This document shows positions 10,735-23,633 of a stretch of DNA of 64,000 nucleotides, piece by piece. This stretch comes from Dendrocalamus latiflorus (Eukaryota; Streptophyta; Magnoliopsida; Poales; Poaceae). A model generated the notes under the pieces. It searched no databases and was not told the origin of the DNA. It worked only from the letters and a program-made list of their open reading frames with translations. Location of the stretch: NCBI GenBank assembly GCA_017311315.1, contig CM029650.1, forward strand, positions 25,485,675-25,549,674, given 5' to 3'. Made by a program: the position numbers and the translations under genes. Numbering within the stretch: the first letter of the stretch is position 1; each line of letters opens with the position of its first letter.

Positions 10735-12690
10735 TGACCTGCCGTTAACTACAAACTTGGTGCTCTTACTGCTTTGTTTTCATAAGCTATGACCAAGGAA
10801 AAAAAATGTCAGTCAGAGTCTAAAGGGTGACACCAGTTAATTAAGAAGCAAGAAAGAAGAATGTGTAAGCAATTTCTAGAATCAGGAATCCTATGTACTA
10901 GATCCTTGTTTGAAAGCAATGTTGAATGTGCAAATTAAAGGATGATTGATTTTGACATGGTTAAATTATGTGTGCTAACACAATGTTTGAGAAGTTCAAT
11001 TGATCTAAGGAAGGAGATGGCTATCTAAGTATATATAGAAGAAATACCTTTGAGCTAAAAAAAATGTTTGTCAAATTTTTCTTCCCATCTACAATTTTAC
11101 ACTTTGCACTTCCCACACTTACAGTATGAGTAGCAATTAAATAGCGGGAAAGTGTTTTAAAGTGCATGAAAATCTAACATGTGCACGGATACACCACAAT
11201 AGTCATCTTGATAAAGAAAAACAAAAAAAACATATATAGGGTTTGCCATGTTTATTTGGCTATTCTAAATGAAATAGAAATTGTTTCACTGACATCCTGC
11301 AAAAACTTGGTATTATTGTCATTCTGACTACCTATATGCCCAATTTGTTACATTACTCTAGCATTTAGGCTTTTCATTTATAGGAGTACTTTTTATATAT
11401 TGCATTAAGCCATTCTACTTGGCTACTTGCTCTCCTATCTTCTGTATCTAAATTAGCCAACCACAAGAATGCGTGTCCTTACCTCAAATTAATCCTGCCC
11501 AGATCTTTCTCTTTAGACAGGTAGCCCTCGGAGTCCTTTGGACCGGACAAGGGTTTGTCGTCACTACTTGGCAGTGTCCTACTGTCCTCCTTAGAGGGAA
11601 GCTGAAGCTCTTAATTTGTGGACTGTAGTAGTACTCGCAAGCCCTTCTCGAATCGTCCAGAGAAGTAACTTTTGCAGAGAGGAAAGTAAAGCTGAGACTA
11701 ATCAATCAATCCATCCATCCATGGGAGTATAATCACAAGAATCCTAAGCCCTACGGATAATCCATAGCTAATGACGCTACTGTTTGCCCGCATAGGTGCA
11801 GACCGGAATTGCGTATATATGCCCCCACGATCTCACGGGAAAACAAAAGGAAAATCCATTCCGCCCAAACCAGTTGCAAATTTCAGCACGATTCGAGCGA
11901 GCGAGCGCAAGAGAGTTAGAGAAACTGACCTCGGCTTAGGCAGGCGCTGCCATCTACAGGGCGATCGCCTCTCACCGTCGCCGTGGAAGAAGGGACGATT
12001 CGACGGATGGGTGGATGGAACATCTCTTAACTGTCAAGGAATTTCCTTCGTTAAGCCCATCTAAATTAGCCGAGCTACCGATGCAATGTCCAAGGAAAGA
12101 AGGCCCGACGGCCATGACTCTTGTTTATTCGGCCCAATCTCTGCTTGATGCTCTCTCGGCCCACTTCTTTTTTTCATTCTTTTTAACTTTTCAGTCAGCT
12201 TTTGACTTTAATTTCTTTCAGTAATTATTAGTTATTAGATAATCATAACTCCTATGTCGTAATCCTAACAGATCAAGCCATTCTTCTTGTTTGCCTTATG
12301 AATAAGACCAATCAGTCCTCTTCTACATTCAATCATCAGCATAATTTATTCAAACTACTGTATTAATATCTCTCAGCTTAAACTTCTTTTCATGCTAAAA
12401 TTCCTTCTCATCGACGAGACCTGGATGGATGCGGTCATAAGTTATTTCAGCATCTCATTGCAGCCACAAGTCTGCAGATATAATATAGTTGTTACTTGGA
12501 CTGCAGCCTGCAGCATTACGACATGCTAAGAAAATTTGGTGAAAGTCTGTCGTTCTAGCTAAGCTGCTTCCTCTAGCTTGCTTCTAGATGACTGCTGCTT
12601 GCATAAACTAATTGCTAATTAACGAGAAAGCCTAGACCGATTCAACTTCTGAATTAACAAAAAACTTTCCCCACATCCACATGATCCCTA
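10735..12690. other. Intergenic after WRKY gene 2
   Basis: The first few hundred bases are probably WRKY 2 3' UTR. Around 11770-12060 a GC-richer stretch has an open frame of about 97 codons with no recognisable domain; it may be an exon relic or chance. The remainder is AT-rich without clear repeat ends. Confidence 0.35.
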
Positions 12691-15164
12691 TGTTAGGTTA
12701 ATCTTATTGTATATGTATTTTGTTAGTGTACTCTGTATCTGTTGTCGTTACGTCAAGTACTAAAGTTATATCGAGTATTGTAGCTCCGAGTACTCTGTGG
12801 TCGTAATGCCGTGGTCGATAATTAATGGTCGTAGTTGATAGTCGACAAACGATGGTTGTAGTCGATAGTCATGATCGATGGTTGATAGTCAATGGTCGTC
12901 ATACGGATTATAGAACAACAAAGCAAGAATCCTATGAACCATAGTGGAGTTGTCGACAAGGCCACTCCATCGCTCTATCGCCAACCATTGTGATCTTGGG
13001 TGTATCTATCTGCCTTGCCTTGAGGTCAGATTAGATCCTACTTGTCATACGCTAATCAGTCTTCACTGATGTGAGCGACGTGAAAATATTATAAGATCTA
13101 GCTCAACCTTGCCTTCGAATCTCCAGGAGATAAGGAGCATTGTCGATTAAACATGTCTCTCACAAAACAAAGAGAGCTATCTGAAAGACCATGCAAACGT
13201 CCAGAATATGTTTGTGATGAGCAATTAGTAATTTGGTTAAGTTGAAATTAAATTTTGCAAAAATTTTAGAAAATTCGATTTCAGATTATGTTGTCATGGT
13301 TCAGGCGGTCTCATCGACTGATGGCTGGCGATCTAACTGTCATATGGCAAGTGGTCAGATTGGACATGGACTTTTTGGAAAATTGAACACCAAATACTTG
13401 TGTAGACTTTTTGGGGGATGATTTTGTACTAGCTACCACTAGAATTGAAAACTAGAGCTAAAACTAGATAAAGTTTAACAGAAATTCTAGAGAGGGTGTT
13501 TTCTAGTGGTCTTAAGTGGTTAGACCAGCTAGTGGCTAGCAGTTTAACCGCCACAAGGAGTGTGGTCAAATTGATGGCTGCGACCAAATATAAGTGAAAA
13601 TAGTTTTTGAGTTGAATGAGTGTGTGCACGGTATGGGTGCCATTTGTGGATTGTGTTGAGTTGCATGATGCATTGTTTTGACTAACGTGAATCAAGTGCA
13701 TAGAATTTGTACTCGAGATGTTTACTTGATCTTTGGATGCACACATGGCTTTGAGAACGTTAGCGGTCGACGGCAATGGATCGAGACTAAACGGGGAAGA
13801 TGAGGTCTGAAATGTTGTGTAAGTCCGGATAAGGTTACATGGCTCAAGCGGAAAAGCACACAGAAGATAAGGACCGTGAACAAGCGAGTTGGTGCATGTG
13901 GTACGTCAAGTGACTAGGTCGATGCACGTAGAGACGGTTTGATGGAGACCGAATGCATGAAGATGTGATGGCTAGTCATTGGGTACTACGGACTACATAT
14001 CAAAGCATGTGGATATGCTTTCAAGTGAATGTAAAAACGAAGTTAAGGGAGGTACCTGGAAGCTTTGTCGAGGATATTTTGGTAGATGGCCAAATACCAA
14101 GATGGTGCCTTTATCAAAACGGTAGCGTAAGGAGACCCGAAGGAGAAGTGGTTTACGCTGAGGAGAGCTGTAATTTTAAGTGGATCAATCGCTAAGGTGT
14201 TAACGGGTTGAGTCTTATAAACACTTTCAGAAGCGTGCGTGAGTGTTAAACCTGTATTAGTGGGGTTAACGGGTTTCCTCATATCTTAATGGGTTGGATC
14301 CATTAAGGTTGCTCTTAGTTATTAAAGGGGAGGAAAGAAGGTGTTAGATATAAGAATTCTAGCATTTAGGTTTTTGTTCTACCACCTTATCTCCTTCCGT
14401 GATTGTGAGAGAGAACTTAAGAGAGGAAAGAGTGGTATTTTGGTTGCATCTTGTAATCATCCATAAGCATATAAACTTTATTTTCTATTGAAAATAGATC
14501 AAAACTTTTGTCTCAATCATGCATGTTTTTATTTGCATTTTTACTTGGTTTTGCTTGTTCTTAAATTATATTTATGATTTCGTGTTCGTGGAAGTTGTAA
14601 CCCAAATTCTTGCTTAAACTATCTTACTAGAATATGTGAGAATAGATATAGAAGGTCTCATGTCTTAGATTCTCACGAGCAAGAAGTAATTTAGCTTTTA
14701 GGATTTTTTATGTTCTTATGACCTAGATTCGATTATCTTTATTTTAGTGAACCCGGGCTCAAGAATCTTGTGATTTTTTATTGGTTTAGATTTCTAATGT
14801 GTTGTACATCTCATGTAAATTTTGGAAGTGTTTAGATGAGAATTGCGCAAGTTCTTGATATTTGAGTTTTATCTCGACAGGCTTTTAAGTCTGAGAATAG
14901 AGGTCTGATCAGACTAGCCCTACTGATCAGATCGGCCTTGTGCCTATGATCAGACCAGCCTATTCATGGCAGTCTGACTTGCCTTAGGCAGAAAATTGTT
15001 GATTTTATTGGTTAAGACCTCTAGTCTTGTTTGGTAAAGCATAGTTAGTGCAAAATGAACTTAGTAACTAACATAGTTAGCTAATCACTTAAGAGAAGAT
15101 TTTGAATATTATTTAGAGAAAAGGTTCCAACAATCATTCACCCATCCCCGCATGCAGCATCGGT
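12690..15164. repeat. Decayed retroelement-like block
   Basis: Non-coding DNA in which 13650-13950 is a diverged relative of 4480-4800 (shared phrases around TTTTGACTAACGTG, GATCTTTGGATG and GGTACGTCAAGTG). Short degenerate motifs (GATAGTC, GATGGTTG) repeat at 12800-12900, and GATCAGAC-type motifs repeat at 14900-14970. I take it as LTR-retroelement debris, but found no complete LTR pair, primer site or polyprotein. Confidence 0.5.
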
Positions 15165-15186
15165 CACTACTACAGAAATCCACATT

Positions 15187-15400
15187 ACAGACGGTTCAGA
15201 AACGTCATCACAGACGGTTTTCGAACCGTCTGTGATTATGAGATATCACAGACGGTTTTGCATTCAAAACCGTCTGTGATTATGAGATATCATAGACGGA
15301 ACCGTCTGTGATATCTCATAATCACAGACGGTTTTTAATGAAAAAACGTCTGTGATACATATCACAGACGGTTTTTACTTAAAAAACGTCTGTGATATTC
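15187..15400. repeat. CACTA left subterminal palindromic array
   Basis: Alternating copies of CACAGACGGTT and AACCGTCTGTG separated by short spacers such as TATGAGATAT. The motif is the same as at the right end and in the truncated copy at 5.9-6.2 kb. Confidence 0.88.
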
Positions 15401-15702
15401 GTTCCTCCTAAATCAAAATCTATTTCTGTTTATTGGCTAGCCTCAGGAAATGCTAGCCATGCCCTCTGAAACAAGCAGATAATCACAGACAAAAAACATA
15501 CAATTCACACATCTCATTTCCTTTCAGATACATTTCATAGACATAAAACATCCAATTGACATCGCACTTCATTTCACAAACATAAAGCATGCATCCATTT
15601 CGCAAATCAATTAATTGAATTGAAATGAAATATCCATTAACAAATGCACAGTTACAAAAGATCTACACCGCATTTGCACTTAGTGATAAGACCAATAAGA
15701 AA

Positions 15703-18700
15703 TCATGGTGCGCAATGGAACCGTCCTCCTGGCTTTATGACTTGAGTCAGCAAAAAGTACGCCAACTCTCCTCGAATCCCTCCAAGATCAGACTGTTTCA
15801 ATGCAGTTGACGGGATGTACGCAGCTTGTCGATAGGAATATCAATGTGCGTATATATGTAACATGATAAGTATAAAGTAATTATGGGAAGAGTGACAAAC
15901 CTTGCGATTGGTGAGCCTCGAGGAATCGAGGAGTAGTTCCATATGTTGGCAAACGTAGTATCCACATGTGTTGCCCGGCTGCTGCTGATGGCACTGCAAA
16001 AAATGGAATGTGTTAGTTCAAGAGGCATTAGTACCAACTATTGCATAGGATTAATTAATGTGAAATAGCGAATACCTTAAAATCTCGAACATATGTCAGC
16101 AGGCCTTTGGCCCCGCGCTTCGAGTCACCTCCCATTTGAATGTACATCGCGAACGCCCTACGTAATTCGAAAAGGTTAACCTTAGTCATTCGGAAGGAAA
16201 GAAAGAGTACAATGTAGATATGTATGGGGAATATGTACTTACCTATCGATTACTTGGCTGACAACTGTGAAGTCCATTTTATTCTTACTTAGGGAATCAA
16301 GGTAATATACATTGTTCCATTTTGGTATAATTACTATTAAAATCCAATGAAAGTTCTGATGGAAGGGCATAAGTACATATTCCTTATTGCGGCAACGCAG
16401 CAGTCCTGATGCAATGTACCTCTCGACGAGGGGTGTATCCCGGTCGATGGTATCCTTGGCGACCAAGTGTGGGTCCAAGAAACCAGCTGATGAGTTGGAT
16501 AATCTAGCTCTAGTCAGCATGTGTCTATATATACACACACGAAAGCAACAAATTAGATATGGCATTTATCGGTATGACATTAACAGAGATTGTGATTATA
16601 CACACTTACAGCGTCCAGCATCGAATGATTGAGACGTCAAAAACGTTGAGCGTGAATAGATCGAATAAATCCTCAAAGGCGACCACGAACATACACTCTT
16701 GAAGACTGTGGTATAAATCATCCGACGTGAATTTGACAGTGATACTTGAAGTCCGTTCTCCCTCTAGCTTATTGGACTGCTGCGTATACCACGTGTGCAA
16801 TTGCATGCAACTATATGGTAGCTTTTGGAGGTCTTTTTGCTCGAGCAACGGCTCGCCAAGCACGAATTTGCGGGCCAAAGGTAGGTACGGCATATCATCA
16901 TTGGTCTTTTTTTTGCTTTGCTCTTACTGGCCTTGCTGCCTCGGCTATAGGTCGACTTCACGGCAGTCGACTTTGAAGGTAGCAGCGGTGCAAGTTGCTC
17001 TGGCGAGAATAGGACCCGTGGAGATAGCACCAGTGCAGTATCCGGTGGTGGAACCGACTGGTCTTGTAATGGAGATAGCACCAGTGCATGTTGCTCTGGC
17101 GAGAGTATGACCCGTGGAGATAGCACCGGTGCAGTATCCGGTGGTGGAACCGACTGGTCTTGTAATGGAGATAGCACCAGTGCATGTTGCTCTGGCGAGA
17201 GTATGACCCATGGAGATAGCACCGGTGCAGTATCCGGTGGTGGAACCGACTGGTCTTGTAATGGAGATAGCACCAGTGCATGTTGCTCTGGCGAGAGTAT
17301 GACCTGTGGAGATAGCACCGGTGCAGTATCTGGTGGTGGAACCGACTGGTCTTGTAATGGAGATGGCACCAGTGCATGTTGCTCTGATCCTGCCACCGGT
17401 GAAGAAGCCTCCAGGGAGATGTCGCTTTTGGGCCACTGGATGAATGTTCCAATGGCCTATCCTAGAGTCACGATCTCGTCGTTGGGGGGCTTCGGTAGCC
17501 GGACCACCTCAAAATTGACATGCATACCATCCACATTAACTTTTGCGAAGCCTGGCGCTAAAGCTTGACCGTGCACCATGGCCACGATACCAGACAAATA
17601 TGCCTGGCCCCAAGCAGCGTACAATGGAATAGAGCCATATCTCACTTGGAGCCTGTACTTCGTAGGCTCCTACATAACGATACAAAATTAGCTACTCGAA
17701 TAGGCCTATCAATGGAGTAAGCATTCGAGAGGTAATAATTATTACCAGGATGTCATCCACAGGAAATTTGGCCGGGGTTTGCGTCGGATTGGACGCGCAG
17801 CTACTCGGACGGTTGTGCGGGCTAGCTAGCACAGGAGCGGCGGTAGCAGCCTGCTGACTTTCTGTTTGTTTCCGCACCTCATCTCTGATTACATCAGCCA
17901 GCTCACCCATTAGCTCCTCTCTAAGAGATTCCTTGATCTCTTCTCACAGCTGTGCGTCACGCTCGGCTTTGTTTCTCTTCCTACGCCGATACATGATGGA
18001 GTCATCTTGGAAACCATGTTTCCAAGAAACGTAAAGCCCAAGGCCTCTCGTACGACCCGGGTGCTCCGTGTTTCCCAGGGCCACGGAGAGCATATCATTC
18101 TCCCTTGTTCCCTGGAATGATCCCAGGGTAGATTCAAAACTCAGCTCTTCCTGCAAGAGCACGAAATATCATTTCAATTCGCACGAAGTTGTGGAGTAAT
18201 TACAAGCTACGTAGTTGTATGATATCTTATCAGGCGCTGGGACACTTGCTGGTCTGCAGGGTTTCGAAAGGAGACGTCTTCCGATATCATTGTAGATGAC
18301 CTTGCTCTAATCCAATTTCGAGCGCGGTCATCCGGAATATTGGAAAACGGCGGGGCGATGTCCTGTGCATCTGCCAGGTCATCCTCCTTCCTCCACTGCG
18401 GGATTTTACCCGCATACCCAGGTGTGCCAAGTCTATGGGGGTGTGTATTTTTTGCCTGGAGGGCCTTGTGCGCCGTACTTGTACTTTTGAAATCTTCGGA
18501 CGTCTTCATCGCCTTGAACTCTTCCCATTGTGGTTCCAGGAATGGGTATTTATGAAAAGGCGTTTCGTCCGTCTCCACGCATTTCCTGACAAGCGTGCTC
18601 TTGAAGTTCTTCCATGCTTTGCACGCCGCTAGGTAGGTTTGTCGTTGCACAGCGTATAGGTGTTCTTCTGGGAACTCGAACGATGCCAAAATTTCGGTCC

Positions 18701-18961
18701 ACAGCTCACGTTTCCGAGTGTCAGGCACGTTCTTCCACGAATTGTATGTGATCTCAATTTGTTCTCGTGCAACTATTCCGACCATGCTTCGGAATGCGTT
18801 TACCGCTTTTTGAGGAAGGATAGGACCCCAGATGCGTTTACCGCTGTGATGGTCTGTCGGCCCTCAGGCTTCTTCGATAGCCCTCTTTCTTGGCGTCTTG
18901 ATGTTGGAGCGGACGCCTCCGGCGATGATGTTGAAGAATGCGCGGGTGACATGTTGCTCAT
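15703..18961 (-). pseudogene. CACTA second gene: Transposase_24-like plus Ulp1-like cysteine protease, broken
   Basis: Read on the minus strand from ATG at 18961 to TGA at 15705-15703. Order: a Ser/Thr-rich start; a Transposase_24-like region (18785-18207) with the typical Trp-rich helices; a conserved segment with EHPGRTRGLG and WKHGF (about 18080-17990); a charged coiled-coil-like piece (17930-17850); a domain around 17670-17460; the 32-residue Pro-rich repeats (17396-16960); and a Ulp1-like (C48) protease. Protease residues visible: His in HWILIVI (about 16340), Asp in YYLDS (about 16300) and Cys in GNTCGYYVC (codon 15966-15964). The gene appears damaged: a frameshift near 18820, a TGA at 17946-17944 and frame changes around 16890. 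Some of these could instead be introns. Ulp1-like domains are recurrent in plant CACTA and MULE elements; whether the protein ever processed SUMO is unknown. Confidence 0.75.
16975..17396 (-). repeat. 96-bp tandem repeat encoding a 32-residue Pro-rich unit
   Basis: The phrase beginning GGAGATAGCACCAGTGC recurs at 17071, 17167, 17263 and 17359, exactly 96 bp apart, with a diverged partial unit before them. On the coding (minus) strand each unit gives a 32-residue repeat containing LSPLQDQSVPPPDTAPVLSP. Because 96 is a multiple of three, copy-number change keeps frame. Several other frames are also open across the array, on both strands. Confidence 0.92.
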
Positions 18962-19479
18962 TTTGTGGGTCTATTAGGATAAGATGAGAAAGTGCCATAC
19001 CGTAAGATAAGAAAAATGCAATATCTATCTATTTCGCTCAATATAGGTGATTACAATACATATATATGCGTATATACATACATATACATATTTATACCTA
19101 CATATATACATATATAATGTAAAAAGCATGTATCAATTAAGACTAGCAACAAGCTCAAGTTTTAATTGATTAATTTGTGCTCTCAAATTGTAGGGTTGCA
19201 CAAGATTAATCTTGGCTGTCCCGCTACTAAATCATATACTCTTCCTTGATTGGTTATGCAAATAATGAATTCAGTATTTTGAGCTCTAGATACAAACTCT
19301 ACAATCTCAAGATCAAGATTGTCAAGATTGCCAATGATTCAGTCTTTTAACTTGTCAAGATTAAATCCTAACAGATCAATTTAATAACATGCTATAACCT
19401 GAAAACTGCATGAACCGACAGCTACTAGAGCTCAAAGACCGAATGAACCAATCTCAGTATATGAATTTATCATCATCGA

Positions 19480-19590
19480 GCATATACATGACAGTAAGCA
19501 ACTAACAGTAAGCATATACATGACAGTAAGCAACTAACAGTAAGCATATACATAACAGTAAGCAACTAACAGTAAGCATATACTAACAGC
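19480..19590. repeat. Short tandem repeat of about 32 bp inside the CACTA element
   Basis: The unit AGCAACTAACAGTAAGCATA recurs about three times, separated by TACATGACAGTA-type spacers. It is non-coding and lies between the two element genes. Confidence 0.75.
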
Positions 19591-19599
19591 ATCAAGCAT

Positions 19600-19900
19600 C
19601 AACCCTAAACCCTAACAGTAAGCATGAAGCTCGGGGAGGGTTTTGGTGACGGAGGAGGCGGCGGCGACGACGGAGGAGGAGGAGGCGGTGACGCAGGAGG
19701 AGGAGGAGGCGGCGGCGACAAAGGAGGAGGAGGCGACGGGCTCGGGAAGGCGGCGACGGAGGAGGAGGAGGCTGCGGCGACGTCTTCGTCCGGGGAGGCG
19801 GCCGGCGAGGGCTCGGGGTGGCAGCCGGCGAGGGCTCGGGGAGGCGGCGACGACGACGGGCTCGGGATTTAGATCTAGATCGAATAACTGCAGTGCACAC
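19600..19900 (-). other. GC-rich triplet-repeat segment in the CACTA element
   Basis: GGA/GGC triplets on the plus strand give Pro/Arg/Ser-rich frames on the minus strand. It lies just downstream, on the minus strand, of a TATA-like box (TATATATA at 19920-19927) and an internal subterminal-repeat pair, so it could be the leader or first exon of the second gene. No domain is recognisable. Confidence 0.45.
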
Positions 19901-19918
19901 GGAAAACCCTAGCGAGAG

Positions 19919-20016
19919 GGTATATATAGGGAGGTTATCACAGACGGTTCTGAACTTAGAACCGTCTGTGATATCATATCACAGACGGTTCTAAGTTTAT
20001 AACCGTCTGTGATAAG
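19919..20016 (-). promoter_or_regulatory. Internal subterminal-repeat pair plus TATA-like box: possible second promoter
   Basis: Two complete palindromes of the CACAGACGGTTC / GAACCGTCTGTG type lie at about 19937-19971 and 19979-20014, in the middle of the element, with TATATATA at 19920-19927 next to them on the side toward the second gene. Subterminal repeats normally occur only at element ends. The arrangement (repeats, TATA, GC-rich leader) imitates a CACTA 5' end facing the second gene. Confidence 0.6.
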
Positions 20017-20199
20017 CCTTTGCCGACTGTTGTTATTAAGACAACACCAATAACTACACAGCTGCATTAATATCAACCACCAAACAGCTGCATTCATATA
20101 CAACACCAACCAGCTGTATTCACACAGTGTATTTCTTGATACATTTTGTCATTCTCAAATACATCACACTGCAGCATTGTTCTCAAATACATTTTCACA

Positions 20200-20375
20200 T
20201 ATACATTTTGTCACACATTTTCACATATACATCTCAAAATTGACTACATCACACATTTTCACATATACATCTCAAAATTGACTACATCACACATTTTCAC
20301 ATATACATCTCAAAATTGACTACATCACACATTTTCACATATAATCTCAAAAGTGTCACACATTTTCACATATAC
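20200..20375. repeat. 38-bp tandem repeat
   Basis: The phrase CTCAAAATTGACTACATC starts at 20233, 20271 and 20309, a period of 38 bp, with partial units on both sides. It lies just beyond the transposase stop codon, in the probable 3' UTR of the transposase transcript. Confidence 0.88.
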
Positions 20376-20379
20376 ATTT

Positions 20380-23300
20380 TTATTGTAATTGCTTATTTCC
20401 TTTAAAAATTAGCCCTTCATCATGATCAATGCGTACGTAACTAGTTTCGTCACGTTGTTCATCGTCGACCCTTATGCCATTTCCAAAAGGAGGTAACTCG
20501 TTAAATTGATTGTATTCCTCCTCGTCCACTACATTCTCCACTCCGACAATTCTCCTTTTTCCATGAAGAACTACATGGCGTTTCTTACTTGCCGGGTCGG
20601 TTACATAGAAAACTTGAACAACTTGATTGGCGAGTACGAATGGTTCGTCTTTGTACCCGACACGTTGGAGGTCCACGGTCGTGACACCGTACTTGTCAAC
20701 CTTCACCTGTGGGAGATGCACCCGACGGCAGCGAAATAAGGGGATGTTGAAAACCATATAGTCGAGCTCCCAAATCTCTTCTATGAAGCCATAGTACGAG
20801 TTTCTCGACCCATCGGTACTGAATGCATCTATGCGGACACCGCTGTTCTGGTTAGTGCTCTTGACATCCTGAGACTGCGTATAGAATGTGTACCCATTTT
20901 ATGTCATATCCTTGCCATGTCACAACTGTAAATGTCGGCCCTTTTGCCAACCATGTCAGCGTCTCACTCGGTGAGCTCCTAACGATTTGCTCCTTCAACC
21001 ATTGGTTGAACCAACGGTTGTGTTGCCTCATGATCCAAACATCCGGCCGCTCCGGATTCTGTTGCCGAAGCACATCCTTGTGCTGGTCTACATAAGGCGT
21101 CACTTCAGTCATGTGTTGCAATACCGTGAAATGGACTTGAGTATACGTGTCCATATCTGGAGTGATTGTTTTCCTTCCGATAGTTCCGAGACCCTTCAGC
21201 CTCCCCTCATGATGAGATTGAGGGACACCTATCGGTTGAATCTGAGCCATATAATCGACACAAAACTCAATGACCTCTTCGCTTGCATAACCTTCGACGA
21301 TGCTGCCCTCCGACCGAGAACGATTCCGTACGTAGAACTTGAGAATTCCCATGAACCTCTCAAATGGGTACATGCTACGTAGGAATACGGGCCCGCACAT
21401 TTTTATCTCCCACACAACGTGAACAATGAGATGGACCATGATATCGAAAAACGAAGGAGGGAAATATATTTCAAGGTGACATAGAGTTATCACCACCTCG
21501 TCCTGCAGAGCATATAGTCCTTGGGATCGATGACCTTCTGAGCAATTGTGTTAAAGAAATAACATAGCCTCATGATTGTCTCTAGGATTTTGATCGGCAA
21601 AATATTTCTAATTGCAATAGGGAGCATCTGTGTCATCAGCACATGACAATCATGATACTTCATGCCATTTAACTTCAAATCTTGCATCGAAACAAGTTTC
21701 TTCACGTTGCCGGAGTAACCAGACGGAACTTTGACACCATGCAAGCACTGGCACAGTTCTGTTTTCTCAGCCTTGGACAGAGTGTAACACGCAGGGGGAA
21801 GGTACGTTCATCCATTATCAGTGCGTGTCGGTGCTAACTCAGGCCTGATGTCCATGTCAGCCAAGTCAAGCCGTGCGTTGACGCCGTCCTTTGTTTTATC
21901 ACGATGTTCAGTAAGAGACCAATCAAGCTGTCGCATACATTCTTTTCTACGTGCATGATGTCGATGCAGTGTCGAACATCTAGGTACTCCCAATAAGGTA
22001 AGTCCCAAAATATTGATCTCTTCTTCCAGGTGTTCTTCTCATGAGCCCTCAATTTACGTCCCTTTCCGAGGACAACATCTAAATCCTTAACCATATCATA
22101 AACCTCGTGTCCCCTTAAATGCCTTGGAGCTGAACCGTCTTCCTTCTCTCCGTCAAATTGTTTCTTCATCTTGCGGTATGGGTGAGCCCTCCAAAGGAAC
22201 CGGCGGTGACGCATGTAGACGGTTTTACGTGAGTGTCTCAGCCACACACTCTCGGTACCATCTAAATAGTGAGTACAAGCTTTGACACCTTTTGTACTAT
22301 GGCCCGATAGGTTACCAAGGGCAGGATAATCATTTATGGTACAGAACAATAAGGGGCGCAGAGTGAAGTTCTCTCGTTTGTATGCATCCCATACCTGTAC
22401 CCCTTCGTTCCACAGTACTTTTAGATCTTCCACCAACGGTGCTAGGAACACATCGATATCATTCCCAGGTTGTTTTGGCCCTTGGATAAGTATCGACAGC
22501 AAAATGTACTTTCGCTTCATACACAACCAAGGAGGAAGGTTATAGATGCAGAGAGTCACGGGCCATGTGCTATGTCGGCTGCTCATGCTACTAAAAGGAT
22601 TCATTCCATCTGTACTCAGTCCAAACCTTATATTCCTTGATTCTGCACCGAACTCTGCAAAACTCCTATCGATGTTTCTCCACTGCGCGGAATCAGCAAG
22701 GTGTCTTAGCATTCCATCCTTCTTGCACTCCTCCGAGTGCCAACGCAGCAGTTTTGCCTCCTTTGGATTTGCAAAAAACCTTTTCAAACGGGGAATTATA
22801 GGAAAATACCATGCCACCTTAGCAGGAGGTCCTTTCTTCGTCTCTGTTCCCTCGCCATCATCTGATTGATTGTTACGTTTGTATCGGGATGCGTTGCACA
22901 CCGGACATACATGCATGTTTGCATACTCTTTACGGTAGAGGATACAGTCGTTCGGGTATGCATGTATTCTTTCTACTTTCATTCCCAACGGACAAAGAAC
23001 CTTCTTGGCTTTATATGTGGTTTTAGGAAACTCATTTCCCTCCGGAAGCATGTCCGCTAAAAGTCCTAGCAGCGCCGTGAAACTCTTGTCGGACCAACTG
23101 TTGCTTGCCTTCAATTTCAACAGTTCAAGCACGGCCGACAACCTCGTGTACTTGCAGCCCGTGTACAAAGGTTTCTCCGAGTCCTCCATCAAGCCGCGGA
23201 ATTTAACATACTCTCTCTCATCATAGTTCTCTTCTACATCGCGAAGCATCTGATCCAGACTATCATCGTGCAACCTATCCGAATCCGAACCATAATCGAC

Positions 23301-23633
23301 ATCAGCCGGCGGCTTGTCATTCACTTCACCGGCGATGTCATCCGGCGGCATATCATTCACTTCACCGGCGATGTCATCCGGCGGCATATGATCATTCACT
23401 TCGCCATGACTGGTCCAACACGTATAATCCTTTTTGAAACCCATCCGAATCAAGTGCGCTTCAATTTGCCCTCGGTTCTTAAACATCTTCAAATTCTCGC
23501 AATCAGTGCATGGACAGCACATATATTCCACCCCCTTATTCAACATATCCTCCTCGGCGGCTCTTATAAAAGCAGACACGACATTAATGTACTCTTCACT
23601 CACACGGCTCGCGGCATACATCCAGCTTCGGTC
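20380..23633 (-). pseudogene. TNP2-type CACTA transposase, broken by several lesions
   Basis: Read on the minus strand from about 23633 (an acceptor AG precedes DRSWMY, the typical start of this protein, so a short upstream exon carrying Met is likely) to the stop at 20380. Order: a transposase-associated N-terminal domain with CPCTDC; the long TNP2/Transposase_21 catalytic region (about 23000-21830); a DUF4218-like domain (about 21490-21200, with PFERFMG and VEGYASEEVIEFC); and a DUF4216-like domain (about 20900-20520, with ELDYMVFNIPLFRC). The frame is broken near 21900, by TGA at 21810-21808, near 21500 and near 20900. Each break lies inside sequence that is normally continuous in the family, so it is probably non-functional. 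In an intact element this protein would bind and cut the ends. Confidence 0.85.

Noticed and set aside
16945..17568. Open frames on both strands over the 96-bp repeats other than the Pro-rich one
   Set aside because: Only the minus-strand Pro-rich frame fits the orientation and order of the second CACTA gene; the others are by-products of the repeat.
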